Source: UBA2834 sp963623365 (lineage in GTDB: Bacteria > Patescibacteriota > Saccharimonadia > Saccharimonadales > Saccharimonadaceae). From it: a DNA stretch of 64,000 bases. A program made the position numbers and the translations under genes. The number at the start of each line of letters is the position of its first letter. Positions within the stretch are counted from its first letter, which is position 1. Shown one piece after another: positions 34,272 to 43,778 of this stretch. The stretch lies in contig CAVFJY010000003.1 in NCBI GenBank assembly GCA_963623365.1, positions 27,172 to 91,171 of the forward strand, written 5' to 3'. Below the pieces are notes generated by a model. The model did not search any database. It saw only the letters and a list, made by a program, of their open reading frames with translations, and was not told where the DNA came from.

Positions 34272-36995
34272 ATGGCGAAAGATAAAACTGCGAGTAAAAA
34301 GAAGGCCAGCTCAGTCAAGAAGACTGTCACAAAAAAGAAGAACAATAAGTCTTCTAAAACTGGGATGAGCCTGTATTCCAACTTAGCCTATAAACGCCGC
34401 GTCAAAGCAGATGCGCGCGCCCGCAAAAAAGCGGAGGAGCTGGCTAAATTACCGAAAAATCCTGTTTTGCGTTTCTTCGCAAGGCTGCGTCCAGACCGAG
34501 TTCTTCGGGCCTGGTTCTCAAAAGAGGGACAAATCTTTATTCTAAAATGTCTGGCGGCATTAGTGCTGATTATGATTATCGGCATCGGCGGTCTGTTCCT
34601 ATATTTCAAGAAGGATCTTGCCGAAATCGACCCAGAAGAACTGGCGAATCGCGTACAAAATACCGTGAATACTTATCTAGACCGCAATGGCGAAGTCTTG
34701 TGGGAAGATAAAGGCAGTGGCGATTATCGTTTAGTGGTAGATGGCAGCGAAATTTCGACTTATATGCGCCAGGCGACTGTCGCGATTGAGGATAAGAATT
34801 TCTACAACCATATCGGCATTGATTTGAGCGGAATTGCGCGGGCTTTGTATGTAACACTAGTTAAAGGCGGGCAAGTCCAAGGCGGCTCAACGCTAACACA
34901 GCAGCTGATTAAGCAGGTGTATTTTTCAGATGAGGCGGGTAATCGCGATTTGTCAGGCGTGCCACGCAAAATTAAGGAAATGATTCTGGCGATTGAAGTC
35001 GAAAAGATGTATGACAAAGAGCAAATCATTACCATGTATCTGAATGAATCGCCATATGGCGGTCGCCGTAATGGGGTCGAATCGGCAGCGCAAACTTATT
35101 TCGGTAAGAGCGCGAAAGATTTAGACTTGGCCGAATCGGCATTGCTGGCCTCAATCCCAAACAATCCAAGCACTTTTAATCCATACAATACAGCTGGAAA
35201 TGAAAAATTGTTGTGGCGTCAACATTATACGCTCGATTCGATGGTCGAAATGGGCTATATTACTGAAGAACAAGCCGAAGAAGCCAAAGCAGTCGATATT
35301 CTGGCGCGCATTCAGCCGGAGGAGAGCCAATATAACGACATGCAAGCGCCTTGGTTCGTGCTGGAAGTAAAATCACAGCTAGAAGCGAAATACGGCATCA
35401 AGACAATGCGTGAAGGCGGCTTTACGATTACGACAACAATCGATATGCGCGCACAACGTCTAGCGGAAGCGGCCGTAACAGAAGGCTCAAAATTGTTCTA
35501 TATTAATGGCTCTGATAACGCTACGCTAGTGTCAATTGACGTCGAGACGGGCCAAGTAATCGCAATGGTGGGGAGTGTCGACTGGAACAAGGAAGGCTAT
35601 GGCCAAGTTAATGCTGCCACTTCTCTGCTCGAACCTGCGTCAACGATTAAACCGATTTTGGACTATACGCCACTGTTTGTGGAGCGGGATGGCGTAAATT
35701 ATGCCCCTGGTTCAATTATTTCCGATACAAATATAGATTCGATTTATTGTAAAGGCACGACGGGCAGATGCTCACTGAGAAATGCGAATGGACGTTTTAA
35801 TGGCAATATTACTTTGCGTCAAGCCCTAGCAGGGTCGCTAAACATTCCGGCCGTAAAAGCACTCTATATTAACGGGATTGAAAATAGCTTGGAAATTGCG
35901 CATGGACTAGGCGATGTATCTTATTGTGCGAATGGCGAAAATGCTGGCCTATCGATGGCGATTGGTGGTGGTTGTGCGGTACGCCCAGTCGAACACGCAA
36001 ATGCATATGCGTCCTTGGCGCGTGGTGGCGTCTACAAACCAATTGCTTATTGGTTAGAGGTCAAGAATAGTTCAGGCGACGTGATTGATGCGTGGACTGA
36101 CACTGAAGGCACGCGCGTAGTCGATGAACAAACAGCTTATATGACCACCAGTATCCTATCGGATGTGGAGGCGCGCCGCTGGATTTGGGGTAGCTCATCT
36201 TATGCAGCTGGTTTCTATAGCAAGAAAGTCTGGATGGCAGCCAAGACGGGTACGACCGAAAACGGTGCCGGCAAAGCGAAGGATTCATGGGTGTTGAACT
36301 ACTCGCCGGTGCTCGCAACAGCGATTTGGAACGGTAATCACAATGGCAGTGTACTGAGAAATGATAGTCACAACGTAGCCTGGAAGATTAGCGCAGCTTA
36401 TATTGAAGCGGTGCATGAGCAAGTTTATGGTGCGGACGGTAAGTGGCAAGCGGGCGACGAAATTGCGATGCCGTCGGGCATGACTCGGCAAACTATTAAT
36501 GGAAAGAACGACATTTGGCCAAGCTGGTATTCGCAGAAAAAGAGCGGTATCACTTCCGAAACAATGACTTTTGATTCAATTAGCCGCAAATTGGCGACCG
36601 ATTGTACGCCAGCCGAAACTCGGGTGGAAATATCTATCAGCAAAATCATTGACCCAATGACACAAAAAGAGATTGTTTACTCGAGTGATTATGATACCGA
36701 AAATGAGGATACGGTGCATAGTTGTAGCGACGTGCGACCAACAGCAAGCGTGAAAGTTTCGGGCGACCCAAACCCAAGCGATGACGACGATGAAGCGAGC
36801 GGTACGTGGACAATTGAAGCGAGTGCATCGCGCGGAACTTTCCCTCTATCTAAGTACGAATTGCGCGTGAATGGCGTACTCGTGAAGAGCGAATCATATA
36901 CCAACACGGTCGAATACACAACAACGACTAAGCCAACAAGTGTCAGTTTTAAGATTATCGACGAAGGCGGCTACACAGCGACAGCCTCGAAATAA
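34272..36995 (+). CDS. Class A penicillin-binding protein (PBP1A-like)
   Basis: Bifunctional peptidoglycan glycosyltransferase/transpeptidase, 907 residues. A very Lys-rich cytoplasmic N-terminus (1-85), one membrane helix (88-112), a GT51 domain with the catalytic Glu in AIEDKNF (Glu173) and GGSTLTQQ, then the transpeptidase with STIK (457-460), SLN (522-524) and KTGT (658-661). The C-terminal about 100 residues form a beta domain, perhaps Ig-like. Motifs are complete, so it should be active. The start was chosen by the -10 six bases upstream. Confidence 0.93.
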   Translation: MAKDKTASKKKASSVKKTVTKKKNNKSSKTGMSLYSNLAYKRRVKADARARKKAEELAKLPKNPVLRFFARLRPDRVLRAWFSKEGQIFILKCLAALVLIMIIGIGGLFLYFKKDLAEIDPEELANRVQNTVNTYLDRNGEVLWEDKGSGDYRLVVDGSEISTYMRQATVAIEDKNFYNHIGIDLSGIARALYVTLVKGGQVQGGSTLTQQLIKQVYFSDEAGNRDLSGVPRKIKEMILAIEVEKMYDKEQIITMYLNESPYGGRRNGVESAAQTYFGKSAKDLDLAESALLASIPNNPSTFNPYNTAGNEKLLWRQHYTLDSMVEMGYITEEQAEEAKAVDILARIQPEESQYNDMQAPWFVLEVKSQLEAKYGIKTMREGGFTITTTIDMRAQRLAEAAVTEGSKLFYINGSDNATLVSIDVETGQVIAMVGSVDWNKEGYGQVNAATSLLEPASTIKPILDYTPLFVERDGVNYAPGSIISDTNIDSIYCKGTTGRCSLRNANGRFNGNITLRQALAGSLNIPAVKALYINGIENSLEIAHGLGDVSYCANGENAGLSMAIGGGCAVRPVEHANAYASLARGGVYKPIAYWLEVKNSSGDVIDAWTDTEGTRVVDEQTAYMTTSILSDVEARRWIWGSSSYAAGFYSKKVWMAAKTGTTENGAGKAKDSWVLNYSPVLATAIWNGNHNGSVLRNDSHNVAWKISAAYIEAVHEQVYGADGKWQAGDEIAMPSGMTRQTINGKNDIWPSWYSQKKSGITSETMTFDSISRKLATDCTPAETRVEISISKIIDPMTQKEIVYSSDYDTENEDTVHSCSDVRPTASVKVSGDPNPSDDDDEASGTWTIEASASRGTFPLSKYELRVNGVLVKSESYTNTVEYTTTTKPTSVSFKIIDEGGYTATASK

Positions 36996-37014
36996 CTGCT
37001 AACGAATCTTTAAA

Positions 37015-37040
37015 AAATCCCTCCTGACGGAGGGATTTTT
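37015..37040 (+). terminator. Terminator of the PBP gene
   Basis: ATCCCTCC/GGAGGGAT stem, TGAC loop, then five T. Confidence 0.87.
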
Positions 37041-37068
37041 GTATGTGCGGCTGTTATAATAACGACAC

Positions 37069-37839
37069 TTAGCGCGAGTTTCTTGGCTTGCGACCAGTTT
37101 TGCGCTCAGCGACTTTGCGGCGCGGCGCTTTGGCTTCTTTCTGAACTAACTTGGCGAACATCATTTTGCCGGCATTGGTTTGAAGATAGCGCACAAATTC
37201 GATTTCGACTTTGGTGTTTTTGCCAGCATAGCGTTCGGCGTTATCTACCACGACCATGGTGCCATCGGGCAGATAGGCGACGCCCTGATGAGCATTGCTG
37301 CCCACGCTAATAATCTTCACATTCAAACGATCGCCCGGCAGATATTCACTGCGCAGGCTCTGCGCGAGCTCATTGATATTAATGGCATCGACCTGCTCGG
37401 TAGCGGCGACTTTGGCGAGGTTAAAATCGTTCGTAAGGATAATACCTTGGTTAGCCTTAGCAAGCTCGAGCAGGCGCTCGTCGACTTTGACGCGATGTGT
37501 GTCGTCGGGATAAATCTCAACATTTGCCAGCTCAACCCGTTCCAACTCATTCACAACATCAAGGCCAAACCGCGCCCGAGTGCGTTTTTCGCTATCAGCA
37601 CCATCGGCCAGCAATTGCAACTCACGGATGACGGAACGCGGAATCAAAATCTCGTCGCCGAGAAAGCCGCTTTTTGCGACAGCTAGAATGCGTCCGTCCA
37701 TCAAAGTGGAAGTATCGACGAAAACTTTGCGGCGCGCGTTTTGGCCCAGACGCAGATTTTGTTTAGTGAATGTTTTTGCGCAAAGCGCAGTGGTTTCTGC
37801 TAGAATTAGCAGAACCGTAATAATATTAAATAATTCCAT
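37069..37839 (-). CDS. PIN and TRAM domain protein (YacL-like)
   Basis: 256 residues from the ATG at 37839. One membrane helix (about 4-21), a PIN nuclease domain beginning KVFVDTSTLMDGRI with further acidic residues (IILTNDFNLAKVA), and a C-terminal TRAM domain (PGDRLNVKIISVGSNAHQGVAYLPDG), ending in a basic tail. This is the YacL family, putative membrane-attached RNases of unknown target. A TATAAT ends 6 bases before the ATG, so the mRNA is probably leaderless. Confidence 0.88.
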   Translation of the reverse strand: MELFNIITVLLILAETTALCAKTFTKQNLRLGQNARRKVFVDTSTLMDGRILAVAKSGFLGDEILIPRSVIRELQLLADGADSEKRTRARFGLDVVNELERVELANVEIYPDDTHRVKVDERLLELAKANQGIILTNDFNLAKVAATEQVDAININELAQSLRSEYLPGDRLNVKIISVGSNAHQGVAYLPDGTMVVVDNAERYAGKNTKVEIEFVRYLQTNAGKMMFAKLVQKEAKAPRRKVAERKTGRKPRNSR

Positions 37840-37845
37840 TCTTAT

Positions 37846-37851
37846 ATTATA
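37846..37851 (-). promoter_or_regulatory. -10 of leaderless PIN-TRAM gene
   Basis: Minus-strand TATAAT ending 6 bases before the ATG at 37839. Confidence 0.55.
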
Positions 37852-37881
37852 TAATATTCTCGGAAAAATGCACATACGCAC

Positions 37882-37911
37882 AAAAAAAATACCTCCGTTA
37901 GCGGAGGTATT
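37882..37911 (-). terminator. Terminator of ldh
   Basis: AATACCTCCG/CGGAGGTATT stem, loop CTAA, then eight T on the minus strand. Confidence 0.88.
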
Positions 37912-37927
37912 CTAGTGTCATTTTGGT

Positions 37928-38845
37928 TTATTCACCAGATTCGACGTCGCGAATCGCAGCTTTGAGCGCGGCAACGCTCACGTTCATCTTCTCCTGCTCT
38001 TCTGGACTAAGCTCTAGGCCAATACGGCGAACGACACCATTGCGACCAACAACAGTTGGATAACCGAAGTAAGTGCCGCTAAGCTCATCATAAGAGCTGA
38101 CGGAAAGAATGCGCATTTCGTCATTGAGAATACAGTTCGTAATGGCGGCCATACAGCTACCGATGCCATAATAGGTTGCGCCCTTTTTCTGAATAATTGT
38201 GTAGGCCTCTTTGCGCGCATAGTCCTCAATTTCCAGCAATTCATTCTTAGAAATTAGGTCCATAATTGGTTGACAGCCCACATTCGCGCTGCTCCAGATG
38301 GCGAATTCCGTATCGCCATGCTCGCCAACTTGGTAAGCGTGGACATTCTTTGGATGCACATGCAGACGTTGACTCAAGCGAAAGCGCAAACGCGCAGAAT
38401 CAAGCACGGTACCCGAGCCGATTACACGCTCAGACGGCAAACCCGAATAACGCCAAGTTAAGTAAGTTAGCACATCCATTGGGTTACTAACGACTAGGAA
38501 AATACCATCAAAGCCGGCAGCCATAATTTGACCAATCATATCCTTAAAAATCGCGGCATTTTTCTTAAGTAGATCCATGCGACTCTCGCCCGGTTTCTGT
38601 GGTACGCCAGCAGTAATTACGACGAGATCGCAATCACCCGCATCGGCATAACTGCCACTGCGAACCTTTAAGTAACTCGGCGAGACCGCCAAAGTATCGC
38701 GCAAATCAATCGCTTCACCTTCGGCGTCTTCAGCATTAATATCAACGAGCACAAGCTCGTTTACGTTCGTACGTTGGTGAACAAGCGCATAGCCGTAGCT
38801 CATGCCGACGTTGCCAGTACCAACAATCATAACTTTATTTGCCAT
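37928..38845 (-). CDS. ldh: L-lactate dehydrogenase
   Basis: NAD-dependent reduction of pyruvate to lactate, regenerating NAD+ in fermentation. 305 residues with the Rossmann GTGNVG (9-14), the specificity loop GVPQKPGESR (Gln83, favouring pyruvate over oxaloacetate; substrate-binding Arg89), SNPMDV, and the active-site GEHGD (His176). Length fits LDH. An extended -10 (TGCTAAAAT, 38885-38890) lies about 40 bases upstream; no clear Shine-Dalgarno. Confidence 0.94.
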   Translation of the reverse strand: MANKVMIVGTGNVGMSYGYALVHQRTNVNELVLVDINAEDAEGEAIDLRDTLAVSPSYLKVRSGSYADAGDCDLVVITAGVPQKPGESRMDLLKKNAAIFKDMIGQIMAAGFDGIFLVVSNPMDVLTYLTWRYSGLPSERVIGSGTVLDSARLRFRLSQRLHVHPKNVHAYQVGEHGDTEFAIWSSANVGCQPIMDLISKNELLEIEDYARKEAYTIIQKKGATYYGIGSCMAAITNCILNDEMRILSVSSYDELSGTYFGYPTVVGRNGVVRRIGLELSPEEQEKMNVSVAALKAAIRDVESGE

Positions 38846-38904
38846 GTGTATATGATGCCCTGTTTGACCTTATTATCTGTTTCTATTTTAGCATAATCAT
38901 TTTC

Positions 38905-39765
38905 CTAAACAAGTGCCCAGCGGTCGGCGCCGATAGACTTAATATAATCTTTCATCTCGAGACTAGTGAGAACTTGCGCGAGCTCGCTGGCGGAAATTTT
39001 CGTGCTAGCAACAATATCAAGATTGCTTTGCTTTCCTTCGCGCAGACAATTTATTACACTCTGCTCGGCGGAATTGCAATCCGCATAGCTTTTCTGAGTC
39101 TGCTGTTGCGTAATTTTGAGCTCATGCAGGATATCTTCGACGCCAAGATAAGGAATACAGCCGCTCTTGATGAGATTATTACAGCCAATCGACATGGGAC
39201 GAGTAATATCACCCGGCATGGCGTAGACTAATTTGCTTTGCTCAACGTCGGCGACATAGGCGGTAAACAAAGTGCCGGAACGCTCAGCTGCCTCCATTAC
39301 GACCACCACGTCTGCCAACCCTGAGACGATGCGATTGCGATAGAGGAAATAAAAATTTTTGGCAGATTCGCCGGGATTATGCTCGGAAATAATGGCACCC
39401 TTTGCAAGAATGCGCTGGGCAAGGCTAAGATTAGCACGCGGATAGATTTCATCAATCGCCGTGCCAAGTACAGCCAGCGTAATGCCGCCCGCGTCGAGAC
39501 AGCCCCGGTGTGCGCAAGAATCGATACCAAGCGCCAGACCACTCACAACAATCACGCCGTGCAAACCAAGCTGATAAGCTAAGCGATAGGCCGCATCTTC
39601 ACCATAAGTAGTACTGCGCCGCGCACCCACAATGGCGACGGTTTTAGGTCGCGTCGGCACACAATCCGGCAAGGTTCCGCGAATTCACAGCTGCTGCGGC
39701 ATATCAGGATAAGGCGTCATAGGAGCGAGATAAGGATGGGTTAAATCGGTTTCATAATAGTCCAT
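38905..39765 (-). CDS. dprA: DNA processing protein DprA, frame interrupted by in-frame TGA
   Basis: DprA protects incoming single-stranded DNA and loads RecA in natural transformation. The Rossmann-like core is intact: VAIVGARRSTTYG, VVSGLALGIDSCAH, ISEHNPGES and RNRIVSGLADVVVV, with a C-terminal winged helix. Only a weak TTG (39672) opens the uninterrupted frame. Upstream in the same frame an ATG (39765) starts MDYYETDLTHPYLAPMTPYPD, whose residues before the break fit the DprA N-terminal pattern; one TGA (39685-39687) sits where family members have a bulky residue before IRG. It is a nonsense mutation, a sequence error or readthrough; TGA is a normal stop elsewhere here. Confidence 0.85.
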
Positions 39766-39893
39766 GCCGCCAGCTTAATAGAATTTTCGCGAACAAAAAA
39801 GCATAAGTACAAAGAAAAACGCGCTCCGGCAAGCCGAAAACGCATCTGTCTTTTTATTATAGCACACTTTACACAAAAAGTCAATAGGGACGC

Positions 39894-41324
39894 CTAGTCG
39901 TCGCGGCGCATTGGCGGGAATGGCACGCCTTCGCGCGCAGAAACGCCTTCGAAGAGCCAGAAATTGCGTTCAGAGTTGCCCCAGCCGCAAGTTGGCGGCA
40001 TACCATATTCGAGCATTTCAACAAAATCCATATCGAGCATTTGCGCTTCATTGTCGCCCGCATCGCGCATGGCTTGCTGACGTTGAAAACGTTCCAATTG
40101 ATCGAGCGGGTCATTCAGCTCAGAATAACCATTCCCCATCTCGGTGCCAAAAATTACCGGATGGAAGCGCTCCGTTACACGCGGGTCTTCGGCATGCAAC
40201 TTCGCCAATGGCGACAACTCGACTGGCTCATGGATTAGCCAAAATGGGCCAGCCGAATTTTTGCGAATAATTTTCCAAAGATAATCGAGCAAACGCGACG
40301 CACCAACATTTTCATCAAATTTCATTTTATGCGCACGCAAGATGCCCTTAATTTTTTCAAGGTCAGGATTAAAGACGTCGACATCGAAATTCTCTTTAAT
40401 AATATCCGCAAAGCTAATCTGCGGCCAAGCACAGTCGAGGTCAACTTTCATGCCATCATGCTCAAATTGGAGCGTACCCCAAGTTTGCAGACAGACATAT
40501 TTAATCATCTCTTCATAAAGCGCCATACCGTCATGATAATCTTGGTAAGCCGCATAGGATTCCATCGCAACATGTTCCGGCAAATGCTCTTCGTCCATGC
40601 CTTCATTACGGAAGCGCGGACCGATGTCATAGACACGTTCGTAGCCACCGCCAATTAAGCGTTTGAGTGGCAATTCATGCGAAATGCGCAGATAGAAATC
40701 TTGGTCAAGCGCGTCCATGTGCGTCACAAATGGATTAGCATCAGCACCACCAGTAGTGACTTCTAGCACAGGGATATTAATCTCGACAAAACCATGGTCG
40801 TTCAAGAATTGGCGCGTAGCCGTCCAGAATTTTGAACGACGAATAAAACGCTCACGCACTTCGGGATTAACGGCCATATCGACATAGCGACGACGTAAGC
40901 GTTCTTCTTTATTTGTAAAACCATCACGACCCGGCAAAGGACGTAGAGCTTTGGTGAGAATACGCGGCATTTCGCAAAAAATCGAAATTTCGCCCGTCTT
41001 CGTTTGGCCAACTTTGCCGCTAGCCTCAAGATAGTCGCCCGTATCGAGCTTTTTAGTGAATTTTGCCGCAGCGTCTTTAAGGAAAATTTGAATTGCGCCG
41101 GAATCGTCGGCAATTACCACAAAGGCTAATTTGCCAAAACTACGAATGCCCGTAATTCGACCAGCAACGCAGACCTCGCGATCGGCAAACTTATCATAAC
41201 TCTCGAGAATTTCCGAAATTTTAGTATTACGGTTAGAATGAGCCGGATAAGGATCGATACCTTCCGCCCGAAGTTCGTTCAGTTTGCGAATTCTTTCATC
41301 GCGAAAATCTTTAAGAGTTGCCAT
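39894..41324 (-). CDS. lysS: Lysyl-tRNA synthetase, class II
   Basis: 476 residues: OB-fold anticodon-binding domain (about 45-145, with VAGRITGIRSFGKLAF) and a class II catalytic domain with motif 2 (FRNEGMDEEHLPE). Motif 3 is divergent, CGWGNSERNFWL in place of GxGxGxDRL, but the essential arginine is kept. The end ...AREGVPFPPMR is a familiar class IIb ending. The extended -10 TGTTATTAT ends 7 bases before the ATG with no Shine-Dalgarno. Confidence 0.92.
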   Translation of the reverse strand: MATLKDFRDERIRKLNELRAEGIDPYPAHSNRNTKISEILESYDKFADREVCVAGRITGIRSFGKLAFVVIADDSGAIQIFLKDAAAKFTKKLDTGDYLEASGKVGQTKTGEISIFCEMPRILTKALRPLPGRDGFTNKEERLRRRYVDMAVNPEVRERFIRRSKFWTATRQFLNDHGFVEINIPVLEVTTGGADANPFVTHMDALDQDFYLRISHELPLKRLIGGGYERVYDIGPRFRNEGMDEEHLPEHVAMESYAAYQDYHDGMALYEEMIKYVCLQTWGTLQFEHDGMKVDLDCAWPQISFADIIKENFDVDVFNPDLEKIKGILRAHKMKFDENVGASRLLDYLWKIIRKNSAGPFWLIHEPVELSPLAKLHAEDPRVTERFHPVIFGTEMGNGYSELNDPLDQLERFQRQQAMRDAGDNEAQMLDMDFVEMLEYGMPPTCGWGNSERNFWLFEGVSAREGVPFPPMRRDD

Positions 41325-41409
41325 GACATAAATAATAACATATTTTTAGTCTTCTGGCGAACGCGGCCAGTCTTCAGACCGATTGACGCGAAGGCGCAGT
41401 TCAATGACT

Positions 41410-43206
41410 TTATTGCTCTTCGAGGAAAGCACCCGATTGACGCGACCAGAGCTTATGATAGGCGCCACCTTTTTTGGTTAGCTGACGATGCGTGCCCTGC
41501 TCGATAATTTTGCCATCTTCCAGCACAACAATGTTGTCCATGCTGGCGATAGTAGAAAGACGGTGCGCAACAACAATGCTTGTGCGCCCCTGCATGAGTT
41601 TTTCGAGCGCGTCTTGAATTAGCGCTTCGGATTCAGAATCGAGCGCAGAAGTGGCTTCGTCAAGCACAAGAATCGGAGCATCCTTAAGGATGGCGCGCGC
41701 AATAGCAATGCGCTGACGTTGGCCACCCGACAAACGCGTGCCACGTTCGCCTACCATAGTCTGATAACCGTCCGGCAAAGTCTTGATGAAATCATGGGCA
41801 TTAGCAAGCTTAGCGGCACGAATAATCTCTTTCTCGGTCGCATCCGGCTTGGCATAGGCAATATTCTCAGCAATCGTGCGATGGAAAAGCGACGCTTCCT
41901 GTGGCACATAAGCAATATTTTCGCGCAGAGAAATTTGCTGCACCTTGCTAATATCTTGGCCATCAATCAGAATCTCGCCTGCTTCAACATCAGCAAAACG
42001 CAATAATAATTTCGTGAGCGAAGTTTTGCCAGAACCGGAAATGCCAACTAGGCCAACTTTTTCACCTGGCTGAATCGAGAGCGAGAAATGGTCAAAGATT
42101 GCCTCTTTAGCATCAGCGTGCTGGAAATGAATGTCCTTAAATTCAATCTTACCAGCCGAAACCCGCAAGGCTTTGGCGCCCGCAATATCTTTCACATCAT
42201 CTTTGGTATCAAGAATCATTGTCATCTCATAAGCATCGCCAAAAACGCGGTTAATGTGCTTAAAAATACTATTCACGTTCCAAAGCTCGCCCATGATAGT
42301 CATCGAATAATTCACAATAAGAATCAGCGATGAAACCGACAGACCGAAAATAGGGCCGCCCGCCATCATAAAGGCGACGACTACGGCAATAATACCGATG
42401 TTAACAAAGTTAAAAGCAAGATCGCGTTTCATGGTTGCGTTTAATTGCGCGATGCCGGCGTTATAACTCGCGCGGTTAAAGTTGGCATAGCGATGCCGTT
42501 CATGCGATTCACGACCATAAGACTTGACGGCCAAAATATTCGAAACGGAATCGGAAAGCTGACCAATCTGCTCATTCTCGGCCTCGGCGCGAGCCTTACT
42601 TAAATGCGAGATTTTGCGGAAAGACAATGCGGAACACAAAATATAGAGCGCAATGAAAGCCAAGAGTGAAAAAGCAAACAATGGCGAACGTGGCACGAGT
42701 ACAATCATGATAAAAGTCACCATCGAAACTAAATAGAGAATATCAAAGATAATCAGATCGAAGAAACGCTCGAAGGAACTGATAAATTTATTCGTTTGCG
42801 AAACGAGCGAACCGGAAAAACGTTGGCCATGAAAACGCATCGACTGCGTACTAATGGCGTTAAAACAAAGTTTACCTAGGTCGTAGAGCACGAGAAGTTC
42901 ATACTTCCAGCACCAATAGACGCGCAGCCAGCCCAGCACCGCGCTACCGGCGAGATAGAGCGAAACCAGTAGGATGCCTTTTGGCAGTAAGACTGGGATG
43001 ATTTGATCGGTCGCAAGGCCAGCAGAAATCGCGTCAATCATTTCGGCGAAAATTAGCGGAATGAGCGTAGTGCGAATCAGGACAACAATCGGTGTGGAAA
43101 TAATAGTGCCGAGTGCATACCATTTGTATTTTTTGGAACTTTGCCAATAGTAGTACAGCGTGCGCTTCGCAACTGACGCGCGCTGCTTGCTAGAGTGATG
43201 TGTCAT
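41410..43206 (-). CDS. ABC exporter half-transporter (MdlB/MsbA type)
   Basis: 598 residues: a six-helix membrane domain (about 30-330) fused to an ATPase with Walker A GISGSGKTS, Q-loop YVPQE, signature LSGGQRQR, Walker B ILVLDEAT and the switch His in VAHRLST. All ATPase motifs are intact, so it probably works as a homodimeric exporter. The substrate (lipid, peptide or drug) cannot be read from sequence. AAAGGA precedes the ATG. No transporter partner is adjacent. Confidence 0.92.
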   Translation of the reverse strand: MTHHSSKQRASVAKRTLYYYWQSSKKYKWYALGTIISTPIVVLIRTTLIPLIFAEMIDAISAGLATDQIIPVLLPKGILLVSLYLAGSAVLGWLRVYWCWKYELLVLYDLGKLCFNAISTQSMRFHGQRFSGSLVSQTNKFISSFERFFDLIIFDILYLVSMVTFIMIVLVPRSPLFAFSLLAFIALYILCSALSFRKISHLSKARAEAENEQIGQLSDSVSNILAVKSYGRESHERHRYANFNRASYNAGIAQLNATMKRDLAFNFVNIGIIAVVVAFMMAGGPIFGLSVSSLILIVNYSMTIMGELWNVNSIFKHINRVFGDAYEMTMILDTKDDVKDIAGAKALRVSAGKIEFKDIHFQHADAKEAIFDHFSLSIQPGEKVGLVGISGSGKTSLTKLLLRFADVEAGEILIDGQDISKVQQISLRENIAYVPQEASLFHRTIAENIAYAKPDATEKEIIRAAKLANAHDFIKTLPDGYQTMVGERGTRLSGGQRQRIAIARAILKDAPILVLDEATSALDSESEALIQDALEKLMQGRTSIVVAHRLSTIASMDNIVVLEDGKIIEQGTHRQLTKKGGAYHKLWSRQSGAFLEEQ

Positions 43207-43240
43207 ATTTTTCCTTTATGTTATTTTTTGAGCGCGAATA

Positions 43241-43278
43241 AAAACGCGCCGGTTTTTTAATATTTTACGACGCGTTTT
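43241..43278 (-). terminator. Possible terminator of greA
   Basis: AAAACGCG/CGCGTTTT 8-bp stem with a 22-base loop, followed by TTATT on the minus strand. Weak. Confidence 0.4.
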
Positions 43279-43288
43279 GAAGAAATTC

Positions 43289-43735
43289 TTAGTTAATTTG
43301 GGCGACTTTGAAGGTTTTGCCGTTCGGCAGAGTCACTTCTTCGCCGACTTTCTTGCCAAAAATGGCTTTACCAATCGGAGATTCGTTACTAATCTTCCCT
43401 TCGAGCGGGTTCGCCTCGACGGCACCGACTAGCGTATAAGTATTAGTCTTGCCACTAGTTTCGAGCGTAACGACGCTACCCATATCGACTTTCTGCTTCT
43501 TGCCGCCTTTAATAATTTTAGCGTGGAGCAAAATATCTTGAATTTCTAAAATACGTCCTTCGACAACTTTCTGTTCGCCGCGTGCAGCGCTATAATCTTC
43601 ATTCTCGCTTAAATCACCATAAGAACGCGCAAGGGCTATCTTTTCAGCAATTTCTGGGCGACGGGCAATAAGCTGTTCGAGTTCTTTTTCGAGGTCATCG
43701 CGACCTTCGGCAGTTATACTAACTGTCTTAGCCAT
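43289..43735 (-). CDS. greA: Transcription elongation factor GreA
   Basis: Secondary-channel factor that rescues backtracked RNA polymerase. 148 residues from the ATG at 43735 behind GGAAGGAGG: N-terminal coiled coil (DLEKELEQLIARRPEIAEKI, then ARSYGDLSENEDYSAARGEQ with the tip acidic residues) and a C-terminal FKBP-like domain (SPIGKAIFGKKVGEEVTLP). It lies 43 bases after proS on the same strand. Confidence 0.95.
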   Translation of the reverse strand: MAKTVSITAEGRDDLEKELEQLIARRPEIAEKIALARSYGDLSENEDYSAARGEQKVVEGRILEIQDILLHAKIIKGGKKQKVDMGSVVTLETSGKTNTYTLVGAVEANPLEGKISNESPIGKAIFGKKVGEEVTLPNGKTFKVAQIN

Positions 43736-43778
43736 ATCATCCTCCTTCCCATTCAAACCGGGATGGTTGTAGTTATTT

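Noticed and set aside
38905..39765. Genome-wide UGA recoding (as in Gracilibacteria or SR1) to explain the TGA in dprA
   Set aside because: hrcA, grpE, rnc and the SipW-type gene all end in TGA with overlapping or adjacent downstream signals, so TGA is a normal stop here.
41325..41409. A gene or terminator between lysS and the ABC exporter
   Set aside because: The stretch contains the lysS -10 and no frame or T-tailed hairpin that I can support.
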